In this document: one piece after another, positions 1-11,730 of the stretch | Numbering within the stretch: position 1 is the stretch's first letter | Layout of the letters: each line of letters opens with the position of its first letter | Assembly (NCBI RefSeq): GCF_030272615.1 | Contig: NC_081410.1 | Location: 124,900,640 to 124,964,639 of the forward strand | Origin: Cryptomeria japonica | Taxonomy: Eukaryota; Streptophyta; Pinopsida; Cupressales; Cupressaceae | Direction of reading: 5' to 3' | DNA: 64,000 nucleotides | Notes under the pieces: generated by a model | Told to the model about the DNA's origin: nothing | Database searches by the model: none | Seen by the model: the letters and a program-made list of their open reading frames with translations, nothing else | Made by a program: the position numbers and the translations under genes

Positions 1-944
1 AAAGTAGAACATCCACCATAACACAAGTGTTTATACGTGGAAAACCCAAATAGGTAAAAACCATGGTGAGATGGAACTCACAAGTTAACTATCTGTAGTA
101 ATAGAAAACTAACCAGTTAAGGTCTTATAAAGAGCTCTGCTAGGAGCGAATCTTGCTCAAGATTCCAAGCTTGATTAGAAGCTTATACTCTATTAAGAGT
201 ACTACCCTATTAGGAGTAACCTCGCTAGAGGATTTGAGAATCCAAACTAATGGATCACCTTGTTAGAGCTTACCTGGTTAAGGGATTTGCACCTGTTGTA
301 ATGATTAGAAAACGACAAGAGTAGCTTGATATGTTCTGAGTAGCACAAGACTTGCTTGATCAAATCCTTCTAAGTACATTCAATATTGCTTTGCATCTTA
401 ACACTTATCACTTCTCAACAAAAGCTTTTTCACTCTTTTTCACATAACAACTCTCTATCTGTTATCATCTTCTTAAAAAAAAATGATTCTCTACGATGTC
501 TTTAAATAGACATACAAACCTTATGTCGGCCATAGGAACACAATTTTCTAGGTGCAGTGAATCTAGACATGTAATCATAACTCATCACAAAAATGACCGC
601 CAAACAAACGGTGCTGGTAACTCTTCACAAAAATAGATACCAGTTAGAGCAATTTAATACCAGTTGAAATAAAACTAGTGAACCATTGTTATGGAGTCTT
701 CCACTTGATCTTCTTCTTCATCTTTGTTCTAATTCTGATGTTGATCTAGTGTTATCATAGGTTATCTCATAGGCACATATCGGTTGACAAAAATTACCGG
801 TTTAGAGATAAACCTTAAACATACCGGTTGGTAGTGTAATCCAATTGAAGTTACACCGGTAGTTAATGTTATCATATATGTGTGTGAGAGTGTTTCATCA
901 ATGATAAGTGATGAATACATTACAATCATCATCAAGCCAATATA
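1..944. repeat. LTR-like retroelement remnant interrupting a LINE
   Basis: No coding capacity is visible. Around 36-75 the phrase 'gtggaaaaccc...aaaaaccatggtg' resembles a stretch inside the copia LTRs at 23230-23275 and 28915-28955, and ACCGGT-type motifs recur at 780-880. The LINE to its right stops abruptly near 945 in the middle of its RT domain, so this segment probably belongs to another element that inserted there or was joined by deletion. Its left end lies outside the window, so ends and target duplication cannot be checked. Confidence 0.4.
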
Positions 945-2200
945 CATGGGGAGGGCTTGGATGACAGACTTGAGAAGAGTAACTCTAGCAATTGTAGACA
1001 ACCACCGATCAGTCCAATGAGTTTCATTCTTTCTTAACTTATCAAGCATCATCTACCAAGAGGACTTGGGCTGGAAAGAAATGATAAGAGGAATACCCAA
1101 ATAGAAAAAGGGAAGAGACCCTATTTGAAACCATAAAATAGTTGCAATCCTTTGCTAGATAGCCTGAGGATTATTAAAGAAGAAAATAAAGGACTTTTGC
1201 CCATTGACTGTTTGATCGAAGCAGTAAGGTAGATATCCAAAACTTGCTTAAAGGATTCAACTTCCCAAATATGAGCCAACCCCATGAGAGAGGTGTTATC
1301 CACACACTAGAGATGAGAAAGTGTTGGCAGACCCAACCCACACTGCCAACCATGAATCAAGCCTTGATAAACCCAAAATTTAAGAAACTGACTGAGCCCC
1401 TCTGCCATAATAATAAATAGACAAGGAGAGAGCAGGTCCCCTTGAAAAAGACCCATGGTAGAACCAAAAATCTCTAAAGGTTCACCATTCACAATAACTG
1501 AAAATGAGGAAGAAGTCACACAACTCATAGTCCAACTCACCCAATCAGCAAAAAACCCAAAAGATAACAGAATCTTCTACAGAAAACTTCATTTAACTCT
1601 GTCATATGCTTTGGCCATATCAACCTTAATAAACATAGACCTATCCTTAGAGATCACCATGGAATGAATGACCTCATAAGAAACTACCACCCCATCCAAA
1701 ATTTGATTACCCACCACAAAGCCTCCTTGCTCCTCAAAAATGGTAACTGGTAGACAAGATTTAAGCCTCATCAATCAATTTTATCATAATCTTGTATGAC
1801 ACATTACAAATAACAATAGGTCTAAAGAATTCAAGCTTATTATCACCTTCCTTCTTAGGAATGAGGATCATAAAAGTAGCATTCAGGGCATGCAACATCT
1901 TCTTATTCTAAAAAGACTCATGAACAACCTCTAACAAATCCAGCTTCACAATATCCCAAAACTCTTGGAAAAATTCAACAAGGAAACCATTAGGGCTAGG
2001 GGCTTTCCCCTTATCCATTCCAAACACAACCTCCTCCACTTCAGATAAAGTAATCGAATGAGTAAGCGAAGCATTCAAATTATTAGAGATCAAAGAAGGA
2101 ATACATGCGAGATCCATATCTTCATCAGCCTCCACAAGAAGTGAATCCTTTGTAAATAGAGAAAAGCATAACTGACAAGCCTCTTTGGACACAGCCTATT
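945..2200 (-). pseudogene. LINE ORF2 reverse transcriptase domain remnant
   Basis: RT blocks appear in order on the minus strand: 'DKGKAPSPNGF' (family GKAPGPDGF, about 2010), 'QGGFVVGNQILDGVV' and 'FIKVDMAKAYDRVK' (motif A, about 1595-1640), 'GLFQGDLLSPCLFIIMAEGLS' at motif B (about 1395-1450), then 'CVDNTSLMGLA' where FADD/YADD is expected (about 1275-1310). The thumb 'LDKLRKNETHWTDRWLST' lies near 1000. The catalytic DD pair is thus DN. Blocks sit in different frames, so this is a dead copy. Confidence 0.85.
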
Positions 2201-2499
2201 GTGAAGAAATCATAACACCTTGAGAATTAACTAGATAAGAGATGTAAAACTTATTCTGCCAAGCCTACACAGAATGATGAAAAAAAGTAATATTCTTATC
2301 ACCCTCTTGAAGCTAATCAATTATAGCTATTTGTTTCCAAAATATCTCCTCATGAAGCTCCCACTCCTCCACCAATTTCAAAGCCTAGGACTCAGCATGC
2401 CCAAGAGCCTCTCAAAATCCCAAATCCCTAATCTGGTGAGTAATAACAATAAGATGCTTCAACAATCCCCTTTTATTGGCCATTAAATTGCCAAAACAT

Positions 2500-3395
2500 G
2501 ACCTATTTCATCACTTAAGATGATACTTGACATATTGTAGCTTCTTGATAAGGGAAAACATAGTTGTACCATATGCAAGGGCTCCATCTTGCCACCACTG
2601 AGCTACGAGATCATACAAGGAAGAATCGCGAAGCCACAAGCTAAAATTTGAAAGGAGGATTCTTTGAATTAGGAAAAGAAGAAACTCAAAACCTAATTGG
2701 CCAATAATTAGAGTCGCACCAATCAATAATCTCAGAGCAAGTGACCAAGCTTCTTCCAACCCAAAACCCAGAGATAATAAATCTGTCCAACCTCTCTGAT
2801 ATCACTTTTGGCCCACTCCTATTAGTCCAAGTAAATATTCCACTAGAGGGTTTAACATAAACAAGAGCAAGATAATCCACATTTAACTGAAAAACATCTG
2901 AAGTAGGACCCAGCCTAGGCAACCCCCCTCATTTCTCCTCCAAACATAAAACAAAATTGAAATTTAGCTAAGATCCAAGGAAGACAAGGAGCACAAGCCC
3001 TAACATATTAGATACTAGCCTGAAGATGGATTTTGTCATGAATGTCAATCAGAGCATAAATATTACTAATCAAAATAGTCTTACCAGATTATAAAATAGA
3101 AGTCACCAGAGAGATAAAGGAATGACTAGAGATCCACCAATGAAGGACAACCTTACGTGGATCTTAGAAAAGAGCCAAACCTCTTGAACTTCCCCTGGAT
3201 CCAATACAGTGACACTGACCAGAAAACCAAATACGAGGAGCATATTGAAGCATGAAGTCTACCTAAAGCTTAGTATCCTGAACACAAAAGATATTAGGTT
3301 AATGAACCACAATCAAATCCTGAATAGCCTTCTGATGGGAGTTTCTATTAAACCCCCTTGCATTCCAAGAAATAATAATCATCATGAAGGTTGAG
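2500..3395 (-). pseudogene. LINE ORF2 endonuclease domain remnant
   Basis: The minus strand reads 'IIISWNARGFNRNS', matching the N-terminus of L1-type apurinic-like endonucleases. 'FCVQDTKL' follows (family: QETK, so the catalytic Glu is replaced by Asp). Near 2700-2920 comes 'FTWTNRSGPKVISERLDRF', ending in 'SNYWPI' where the family has SDH.P. The domain nicks target DNA to prime reverse transcription. Stops occur after 'IVVH' and after 'DTKL'; the changed SDH box is a further sign of decay. Confidence 0.8.
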
Positions 3396-3750
3396 AAAAG
3401 TGAGTATCAATGGTCTTAACAGACCAAGATTCCACTAACAAATCCCTAGTAGATTTAATCTTGTCCAAATCCTTCTTATGAACAGCTTTAGAGGAATTTG
3501 CAAAATTCCCCTTCTTGAGACTCGGGCATTGCAGCACCCCCAGATCAGGAGCCAATCCCTGGCCTTGAACTAAAGACAACACCTCCTTAACAAGGTCCAC
3601 TAAAACAATATCATCGTCAAAAGAAGTAGAAAGCTTAGAGCCCCCCTTCTCCAAAACCCCAGAATTGTCCTTCACAATGATTGCCTTCTCCAACCCTGTA
3701 TCCATACCAAAGGTCCCAGACAAAATCTTAAGAGGCTTCCCCTCCTCCAA
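3382..3750 (-). pseudogene. LINE ORF1 C-terminal tail / inter-ORF region
   Basis: An open minus-strand stretch of about 120 codons lies between the ORF1 knuckle and the endonuclease start. It is rich in Lys, Ser, Val and Asp and has no motif I recognise. By position it is the variable C-terminal tail of ORF1. It ends just before the 'SWNARGFN' start of the endonuclease. Confidence 0.5.
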
Positions 3751-3789
3751 AGCCTAATTACCCAAGACCTGAAAATGATTGAATTCCTA

Positions 3790-4545
3790 ATCACTCTATC
3801 TATCCTTGAAGGCCAGCTTTTGATCCCTCCCCTTAGCCTCTAGCTTAAGAGAAATAAAGCCATCCTTATTGGGGGGGCCCTCAGCCATAGGCATTTTTCC
3901 TTTAACACCCTTCTCCACTAAAGGCCCAGATGAAGGAGAAGAAGAAACCCCATCCTTTTTGGATGCTCGAGGACATTGACACTGAAGGTGTCCATACTCA
4001 TGACAAAGACGATATCGAAAAGGGAGGGACTTGTAATCCAACTATTGAACCCACGAAGCATTGCCAATACAAATTTCCTAAGAATCTGACAATGGATTGC
4101 TTAAATCATTTTCAACAAAAATATGAGAAAAATAAAATATCTTTTTATCTAGAGTATCCTAAGCAATAGCAACCGAGTTCCCCAACAAAGCAGTAATTCA
4201 CTAGAGAATATCCTCTCGCCAAAATTCCAATGACAGCCATGGGAGACATACCCACACTGGAACCCATGAAGGAAAATCCTTTGCCACATTAAATCATCCA
4301 TGTCAAAGCTTCATAAATAAGACAACATTATTATAAAAATATGGCCCTCCTTCAAAAACTCAATTTCTATCCGAAAAACAAGAAACATTAACCAAGAAAT
4401 AGCCATTCCCAGCCACGAAAATATCAAAATCACCCTCAATCTGCCAAGAGTGATGCATCCAAGACTCTAAAGTCGAGAGAGGGAAACGAATACCCAAGAA
4501 CTTAAAAATTAGGACATGCTGGCTCTAATAAGAAAATTCCTCCTA
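3790..4545 (-). pseudogene. LINE ORF1 remnant: DUF4283 domain plus CCHC zinc knuckle
   Basis: One minus-strand frame, broken by several stops, gives the plant LINE ORF1 pattern. There is a core with 'FPSWVPVWVCLPWLSLEFW', a stretch 'LLGNSVAIA.DTLDKK' and a zinc knuckle in 'YRLCHEYGHLQCQCP' (CX2..GH..C type), followed by a Lys/Pro/Gly-rich tail. In this family ORF1 is a nucleic-acid-binding protein that packages the element RNA. At least six in-frame stops are seen in the domain, so it cannot be translated intact. Confidence 0.8.
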
Positions 4546-5050
4546 TACTGATTCAGGAGAGATAACCAAGATTGGCTGATTATGACTCCTCGAAAAATAA
4601 CCATTCACTTTCTTGAGCTTAGAGCTCTCACCCACAAAAGAGGAATCTGAAACTCGTGCATGTAAATCTGTAGAGAAACATGGAGACAACTTCTCACCAA
4701 CAGGCACCAAGCTTTTTGAAGCCCCAACCACTCCACCACACCCCAAGCATGAGCCTCTCACTAATAGAAGAAGAAAACAAAGAAAAAACCCTTGTGGAGC
4801 CCTCGACACAACAAAATTCAACCAAGGCAGCAACCTCCATGGACCACTAAACCCCCAACATCCATGAAAATACACCGTAACAAATAGAATTGAAATGGGA
4901 GGGACCCCCATTTGCCACACCACCGACCCCAAGACCCTCAAAACCCCTCAAAAACCCCACGCACAAAAGAAACAAAGAAAAAGTCAGGGCCCACGAGCCC
5001 TAGCCCCGACACCCAACTTCGCTCCTCATCGCCACCATATCATAACAATT

Positions 5051-7560
5051 CATATATTACCATTTCATTGGACCAACATTTAGTTTAACTTGCATAGTTG
5101 TAGTGAATATACTATAATAAGAGTAGATTATATATTCTTTAGTGTAACTCTTGCCTATTTTTCAGTATTTGGTATCATATTCCCTCCTTCCTATATGTGT
5201 ATATATGTATGCATGCATGCATATCTATTCATATGTATGTATTCCTCTAGCTTGTTATTCATTCATGTTTTTGAGCTCTCGTAATGTTGTTTTTGATTTC
5301 TTGTATTTGCTAGAAAAAAAATATTTTGAATTATTTCTTACATTAAGTTCTATATGCTTTCATTTTTTTTTTAATCTAACAAATTGACATGTGGCTTATA
5401 TTATAAATTTAAAAGGGGTTGTTGATTATGAGCCCATAGATAGGTAACATTACAAAATTTAAACTATTAACATGCCCTAATATTATGATTTTCCGCAATG
5501 AACAATAAACTATGGGATTCAATTTAACTATAAATCATGACCTAAATGAACATTATAAATGGTTTTTCATATAGAAACCTTAACATAATCCTTAAAATAA
5601 TGATCAAGGGCAAAATGAATATAATAATAACAATGATTGATTTTCCTACATGCATCTTAATTCAAAACTTTGTTCAAAATATAAAAAGTAAAATTAGAAC
5701 TTATATCAAACATAACTATTAAATATAATGAATTCAACTAGATTATATAAAAAGAATTGTAAATAATATAACTTAATCGTTATTTAAATAAAAAAGAATA
5801 TTAAAATATATTATATTGATATACATTTAACAAAAAATTAAATTAAAAATAAGACACTTTTTCCAAACAGATTATTTAATTTCAATAAAAAATACTTCAT
5901 ATATTTAAAATAACAAAATAATTCATTCATGATATTTATGGGAATGGTAGGGGGAAATTATTTATTATTTTTCTAAAACAAAGATGCAAATGATAAAAGC
6001 AAACTATTAATGACACTTCTAGATTTTCATTTCTCCTACACCGACTTCAATCTCTAACCTTGCATTTGTTTTTCCTTTAACGCTCTCAAGCTCAACACAG
6101 AGCCTTCAAGAAGAGGTAGGTGCAGAGTCCAGTGGTGAGCATCAATCTGCTACAGAAATCCTGGTAAGCATTGATTTACATTAATTTTCTGGAAGGTCTA
6201 AATGAACCATGACTAAAAATTAATGCGACCCAATTTAAAATTCATCCTACAAAATAAAAACCAGCAAGTCAAAGTGATCAAATAAACATTATAAATTTTA
6301 TTTTAAAGTTCATCCTGCAATATACTTGTTAGTTTTTTCCACCCAAACAATATCTATTATACATTATAATATTTTATTTTATGAATATTTCAAATTTCTT
6401 AGACTCATAAATTAGAATAAAGTCACGATTTTCTAACTATTAAGTATAATGCTAAATATCTATTTTACATATTATTTTTTATTTTATGATTATTAAGTTC
6501 ATATGCCCATGAATTAGAATAAAGTTATGATTTTTAAGCTATCAAAAATAATGCTAAATATCTATTTTACATATAATTTTTTTTTTTATGATTATTATTA
6601 AGTTCACAGGTCCATAAATTAAAATAAAGTTATAATTTTCAAATTTATAAATATACTACTAATATTAGCAGCACTTGTTCCCTTCTTTGTATATAAATCC
6701 CAAACAAACTAAAGAAAACCATACACCCATTTCTGATAGCAAAATAAGATTTAAATTGCTCCTAGCATTATTATGACTTTCTTCCATGTCAATCTTAATA
6801 GATAAGTTTGTATCTCATGTTTTTTTTTTAGTAAATTGGAAGGCATAAAGCATTATAATAAATTTTTTAAAGATGTGATCTATATTAATAGTCATGTATT
6901 TTAAATTATATTTTTTTGTATTTCATACATGAGTTCGCAGGCAGACATTAAACCATGCACGCCACCCAATGATAACTTTACTATAAAAATGATTACTTTA
7001 CTATATTAATTCTATGAGATTTCTTGTCTAGCAGCACTTTAATTTTGGAACAGAAGATGCCTCGTGTTTAATTCAATGTTGTTCACCCAATTCAATTTGA
7101 TTTTTTCTTGAATTTCATTTTTTTTTTATCATTTCCTTTTTTTTTTGTAATCATTTTCATTTCTTAATGGTGCTTAAATTTAAGGTTGAGAGGCTTAGTT
7201 TTCTTGTATTTTTGCTATCAATTTTCAATTTTTATTATAGTATTTTTTTTTTATCGGTAAAGGCAGAGCCGAGATTTATATTAATTTGAATTAATTATAG
7301 AATCTTCATAGCTGAGAGACATAGCATAAAACCATTCTCTGCAATCCCAGTAAAAAAAAGATTTCAAAAACAGGCAGGAAACCATTATCATTATGATTTA
7401 TCCTCTTTTTTTTTAAAAACCCCACAAAATTATGCAGTCTTGAGATAATAGAAAAAAAGTTTATATGGCAAGTTTCCAACTGCCCAGACAACAAAGATTT
7501 TAAAAATAATAAGAAACCAAAATAATCTATATACGATTTTGGATTAAGATTCGAGGAAAA
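5051..7560. other. AT-rich intergenic DNA without a gene
   Basis: Strongly AT-rich sequence with no convincing coding frame on either strand. It holds a short TATG/ATGC-rich stretch (about 5200-5245), which produces a spurious Tyr/Met/Cys open frame, a three-copy tandem repeat (6347-6655) and many A or T runs. Confidence 0.7.
6347..6655. repeat. Three-copy tandem repeat, about 105 bp period
   Basis: The phrase 'aaatatctattttacat' begins units near 6454 and 6555, with a more diverged first unit near 6348. Each continues into 'ttagaataaagt' and an AT-rich tail. Unit spacing is about 100-106 bp. It is noncoding and of unknown origin. Confidence 0.7.
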
Positions 7561-7586
7561 AAATTTCATAGCATCAAAAAGAAAGC

Positions 7587-8290
7587 CTAGCTTGCACTAG
7601 GAGGATCAGGTTGGGGCAGATCAATTCTCTCTCTTCCTCGGCCTCTACCTGATGGACGACCACGACCATGAAAAGAGACCCAATGACCTCTCCTTGAACC
7701 ACCCCTACAATTTTGGTCGGCTTGGGGCTCTATGTTTGCAACTTTCAGGGGCAGGATTCCATTGAGTCTTGCAAATTGAAAGAGATCTTCCTCTTTTCCC
7801 TGAGCCTCTGGGTTTTCTCCTAGGAACCGCCATTTGAGGTAGCTCAAACCAACTCTAATGAAGACTCTGTGTCTGTCCAAATCTTTCCCCTTCAAATCCA
7901 GCAAGAAAGGATAATATTTGATGAGCTCTCCATGAGCATTGAAGAGAATCCAGTCGCTTGGCCGAGGTGCCCCAGAGTCGTGGAGGGCCTTATTCAATAT
8001 TTCTTGGAATTCCTGAAGAATTTCCTCAGGAAAGATCTCCTTAGTGAGGCTCCAAACAACTTGCTTAGGTATTTTTTGGTCCAATAGAGAAGCCACAAAT
8101 ATAGATGAAATGCTAGTGTTGTCTCACAGGTACTCTTCCCTATTCAGATGTGCGCTACCTAGAATCATCTTTACTACTAGCAAAACTGGAGGGTTCACGT
8201 GAATGAGGAGATGCTTCAATCTCAAATCTGTGATCTTTTTGAAAGAGACCTGGCATGTGGATGTCGAGAGGGAAATGGGAGTGTCTGCAC
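7587..8290 (-). pseudogene. Unrecognised ORF with Gly/Arg-rich tail, broken
   Basis: One minus-strand frame stays open from about 8290 to 7587 apart from two stops (one near 8285, one at 8145-8147). The 169-residue part downstream starts with GTG in frame and has no obvious ATG. The middle is mixed and globular-looking ('DLDRHRVFIRVGLSYLKWRF'). The C-terminus turns basic and Gly/Arg-rich ('RRGHWVSFHGRGRPSGRG'), as in nucleic-acid-binding tails. It lies downstream of a LINE RNase H on the same strand, where a LINE would normally have ended. It could be ORF1 of an unfamiliar LINE or a captured host fragment; I do not recognise the family. Confidence 0.45.
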
Positions 8291-8834
8291 CAAAGCATTA
8301 GGAGGGCCTTGGGTAAACACTCATAATGAATCCAAATGGTTCCTCAGATGACATGGTTGATCAAAGAAAAACCAACAAGAGAGAAAAGAAAACTAGTATG
8401 AATTATGAGAAAATTTTGCAGGATAGAAATGGAAGCAGCGTGTAGAAAATGCTTCAACAGGATAATGAGGAACGAGTTTGGATTAATAACTCCATCGAAG
8501 GTGATGAAGAATAATTGTCCAGGGCAAACCAAATCTCCTAGGAGCAGATAAAAAGAGAAACCTACGACCAACACATACGTAGGGTACAAAAATGATGGTA
8601 GAAGCCAGCTGGAGCTTCGGGAAGCATAGATAGGAGAGAGATTAGTTAGGATAAGCGAAAGGTTGGCATGAGCTAAACTAAGCCCACCACAAAACCTAGG
8701 GCTAAGTGGAGATTTGAGTTCAAAATAAATATAGCCGTTGACCCAACCCCGCCAAAGGGGTGCATGTAAAAATTAATACAAAAACTAAAATTTGCCCACC
8801 TCAAACAAGATGATGAAAAGCATTTTTCCAAGAC
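8291..8834. other. Spacer between unrecognised ORF and LINE RNase H
   Basis: Mixed-composition sequence with no domain recognised. Minus-strand open frames here are hydrophobic and show no family pattern. It may be 3' UTR of the LINE fragment to the right or part of the unrecognised ORF's element. Confidence 0.4.
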
Positions 8835-9310
8835 TCTACATGGATGAAACCTGCTAAATGATCTGATCTACTTTACCACTAATCTGATCACCCTGCTCCC
8901 ACCAGTGAATGAAAGTTCTTTGAGCTACTATTTTTGATAAGGCATCTATCGCTGCATTAGCTTCCTTGTAGGTATGTTTAGCTTCATAATGCTCAATTAT
9001 GGTCAAATTTTCTAATATTTTCTCTAAAATTGCTTGAAGTCTCCAATTTGGAGTTTTTTCTTTCTAATTGCATTTATTGCTATCTTCGAGTCTCCTTCCA
9101 CTGAGACATTTCTTAAGCCATGGTTGATGCAATCCATCTAACCAAGTTGCAGAGCTATGAATTCTGCTATATTATTGGTGTCTGGTGGAATTGGATTTTC
9201 TATTTTCCCTATGATTATTCTTGATTGATCTCTGATTACGTAACCTATTACAAAGGGGCCTGGGTTACCTTTGGAGGCCCCATCAAAGTTTAATTTTACC
9301 CATTCAGGCT
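8835..9310 (-). pseudogene. LINE RNase H domain
   Basis: The minus strand shows 'LNFDGASKGNPGPFVIGYV' (first catalytic Asp), 'DTNNIAEFIALQLG' (catalytic Glu) and 'SVEGDSKIAINAI' (second Asp). A degenerate 'ANAAIDALSKIVAQ' sits near the C-terminus. Stops and frame changes separate the blocks (a stop follows QLG). This is the plant-type RNase H carried at the end of LINE ORF2; here it is inactive. Confidence 0.85.
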
Positions 9311-9320
9311 TTGGGGGGGA

Positions 9321-9890
9321 TCAGGTTGCATCTTTTATAGCATTGATTTTTTGACCAAAGGATGGAGGAATTATGATCCCTTGCCACTTTAGCTTGATAC
9401 TTTCATCCCATGAGGAGAAGACTTTGGACTGATCCAAAGAAAAAGCTATTTTGTAGTTGACTGAGTCCACTATTGCCGATTCAATTGAGTTTAGGATTGA
9501 TTCTGACCTCCTAGCTTTGCCTTCAAATAGCCTGCGATTCCTTTCTTTCCAAATTTCCCAAAATAAGCATGATGGGGACACTTCCATAATTTGACTCAGG
9601 GAGCTCTCCTTAAGAGGAAGGGGGCAACTTTGGAAAAGAGACTTAATGTCATTCGGCAGGGCAATAAACAAACCCAGCTTAGCACAGAGCCATCTCCAAC
9701 ATTTAGAAACAAAGGGGCAATTCAATAGGAGGTGATCCACTGACTTTGACTGGGCTTTACACAAAATGCATCTTGATGGTCCTTCGTAACCCATTCTTGT
9801 AAACTTATCTGCAGTTAGAATTTTTTTTTTGAAAGGCTAGCCATGCAAAGATGTCTGCTTTTGGGATAATTGGGGATGTATATTTTATTA
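9321..9890 (-). pseudogene. LINE zinc-binding RT-associated domain (zf-RVT)
   Basis: The minus strand reads 'PKADIFAWLAFQKKILTAD', then 'CILCKAQSKSVDHLLLNCPF', the C-X2-C...H-X4-C zinc pattern of zf-RVT. It continues with 'LFWEIWKERNRRLFEG', a typical linker to RNase H. The frame is open for 157 codons from 9794 and extends upstream past that point without the preceding RT core, so it is only a fragment of ORF2. Confidence 0.85.
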
Positions 9891-9965
9891 GAAGAACGTT
9901 TTTGATTAAAAAAGCAGTGAGAATGTTATTAGAAGAATGCTGGTCTTTTGTATTTTTTTAATTTT

Positions 9966-10436
9966 TTATTCTTTTAAATATTATTTAGAAAAATAGTATA
10001 CAAATCCAAATAATGTTGAAGTGAAAAATGTGATTTTGTGATTTTATTTTTTTGTATTTATATGTAAAGGATACAAGCATATATTTTTTTCTTTTAATTT
10101 TTGAATTCAAATATCATTTGTAAATATAAAATTATATTTTATTTGATTTATTTGGTATTTAAATTAGTTTTTATTTAGAATTTGTGATTTGAATTTTATT
10201 ATATAGTATTTTATTTCAAAATGATTCACATATCTTGATCATTTAATATCTTGAATTAGGCCACTTAATGTCCTCTTCATTACCAATTTAAATCCTTAGT
10301 TAAAAACTTTTAATTTAGTGACTACAAACATACATTTATAAGCATTGTATGGGTGACTAGTATAATCGATCAAGAATCAAATAATCACTTCAAAGACAAA
10401 TTATATTATGAACACAATAAAGCTACATTTATCCCT
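9966..10436. other. AT-rich spacer
   Basis: T-rich, A/T-run-rich sequence with no gene or clear repeat structure recognised. It leads into the pyrimidine-rich tract at 10437. Confidence 0.6.
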
Positions 10437-10811
10437 CTCTCCTCTCGATTTATCCCTCTTTTTGTCCCTCTATCTTTTTATCTCTCCCTCTCCCCTCTGT
10501 ATCCCTCTCCTTTTGTATCTCTATCTCCATACCTATCTCAATCTTATTCTTTGTCTCTATCCCCTACCTCTATCTTCTTACCCCTCTCTGTCTTTCTCCA
10601 TCCCTATTGCGAATATAACATGATCATGTTGGTAATAGTGCTTGATTATCTCTTCTCTATAAATTGAGCTATCTCTCATCTCCCCCTTCTTCTCTTCCCC
10701 CTCTCTATCTACTTAACTTTATCCCTCTTACCCCATTCTTCTCTCTCCCTCTACTTATATCTCTCTATCTCTCCCTCCCACTCTCTCTATCTCTATATCT
10801 TTCTCACACAC
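10437..10811. repeat. Pyrimidine-rich tract, left flank of the 21.9-kb element
   Basis: Imperfect CCCTCT/TATCTC repeats on the plus strand. After the first block (ending about 10608) comes a non-repetitive stretch ('ttgcgaatataacatg...'), which recurs in related form at about 32877-32925 on the far side of the retroelement. The locus was therefore a CT-rich repeat before insertion. Open frames here are low-complexity Leu/Ser/Pro artefacts. Confidence 0.75.
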
Positions 10812-11730
10812 TATTGTGACATAATCACACATCGCCCCATTGCAAATGGGGACCCCACTTTTCTCTTAAGCATAGTTGTAAATATAATTGTCCTAGTTTA
10901 GTATAGTTTAGAATTAGTGTCTTTTAAAATCAAAAAACCAAAAAAAAAAAAATACAAAAATACAAAAAAAAACTCCAAAATTGAAAAAATACAAAAAAAT
11001 TCAAAAATAAAAAATAAAAAAAAATTCAAAAATTAATTTTTTTCTGAAAAATTGAAAATTTTGACTGAGACATGGTGTACATCACACTTTGCTTTTACAT
11101 ATGTCACACTTTGCTTTTACATATGTTGTGCTTTGCTTTCACATACGCCATGCTTTTCTTTCACATACGTAGTGCAGCGATGTCACGTTGCGATCATGCA
11201 ACAATGTCAGTAGGCTCATTGATCAACCAACATCATGCCACTATGTTTGCTAACCGCAACTCGGAAGGAAAATGATTATCATTAATGTGACTTCATTTTG
11301 AACTTGATCGATTGGTGTAAGTATCGAATTGAAGGAAGGATTATCAAATTGACATTAGCAACCCGATAAGGGTTGTGAGCTAGCATCAAGGACATACAAT
11401 TTTGAGGTCATTTGACAAAATACAAAAATTAGCTTACGTTGGTGCAAGATCATAATATGCAGCATAGGGATTATTTTTTCATGTTATAAACTATGCTTAT
11501 GATTATGACTGATCCAACTTCTTATATCTTTCTTTGACAAGCTGTTATCTTGAGATTGTTATGTGATCTTGGTTGATTTAGTCTTCTTGATTATTATTAT
11601 AATTATTTTAGAACTCTTATAAGAGTGGTCAAGCGGTAGGAGTATAACCTAGGATTTTTATGATCAACTATCATACCGTGACACTAACTTGAACAAATCT
11701 TGCAGGTGCATGGTTCGACAGAATCGTGAC

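Larger units (their letters stand above)
945..5050 (-). mobile_element. Decayed non-LTR retrotransposon (plant L1-type LINE), copy 1
   Basis: Read on the minus strand the segment runs in the expected LINE order: GC-richer leader (about 5050-4550), ORF1 with DUF4283 and a CCHC knuckle (4545-3790), endonuclease (3395-2500) and reverse transcriptase (2200-945). The 3' part of ORF2 (zf-RVT, RNase H) and the poly(A) end are missing because the element is cut at about 945. Many stops and frameshifts make it inactive. A plus-strand copy at 36617-38765 belongs to the same family and shares about 270 bp with this one. Confidence 0.9.
8835..9965 (-). mobile_element. LINE 3' fragment (zf-RVT and RNase H), copy 2
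   Basis: A 5'-truncated LINE on the minus strand retains only the C-terminal part of ORF2: the zinc-binding region (about 9880-9321) followed by RNase H (9310-8835). Truncation from the 5' side is the usual LINE outcome. Its sequence clearly differs from the family at 945-5050 and 36617-38765, so it is a separate lineage. Confidence 0.85.

Noticed and set aside
5090-5387. Tyr/Cys/Met-rich open frames
   Set aside because: Arise from TATG/ATGC short repeats with no protein-like pattern.
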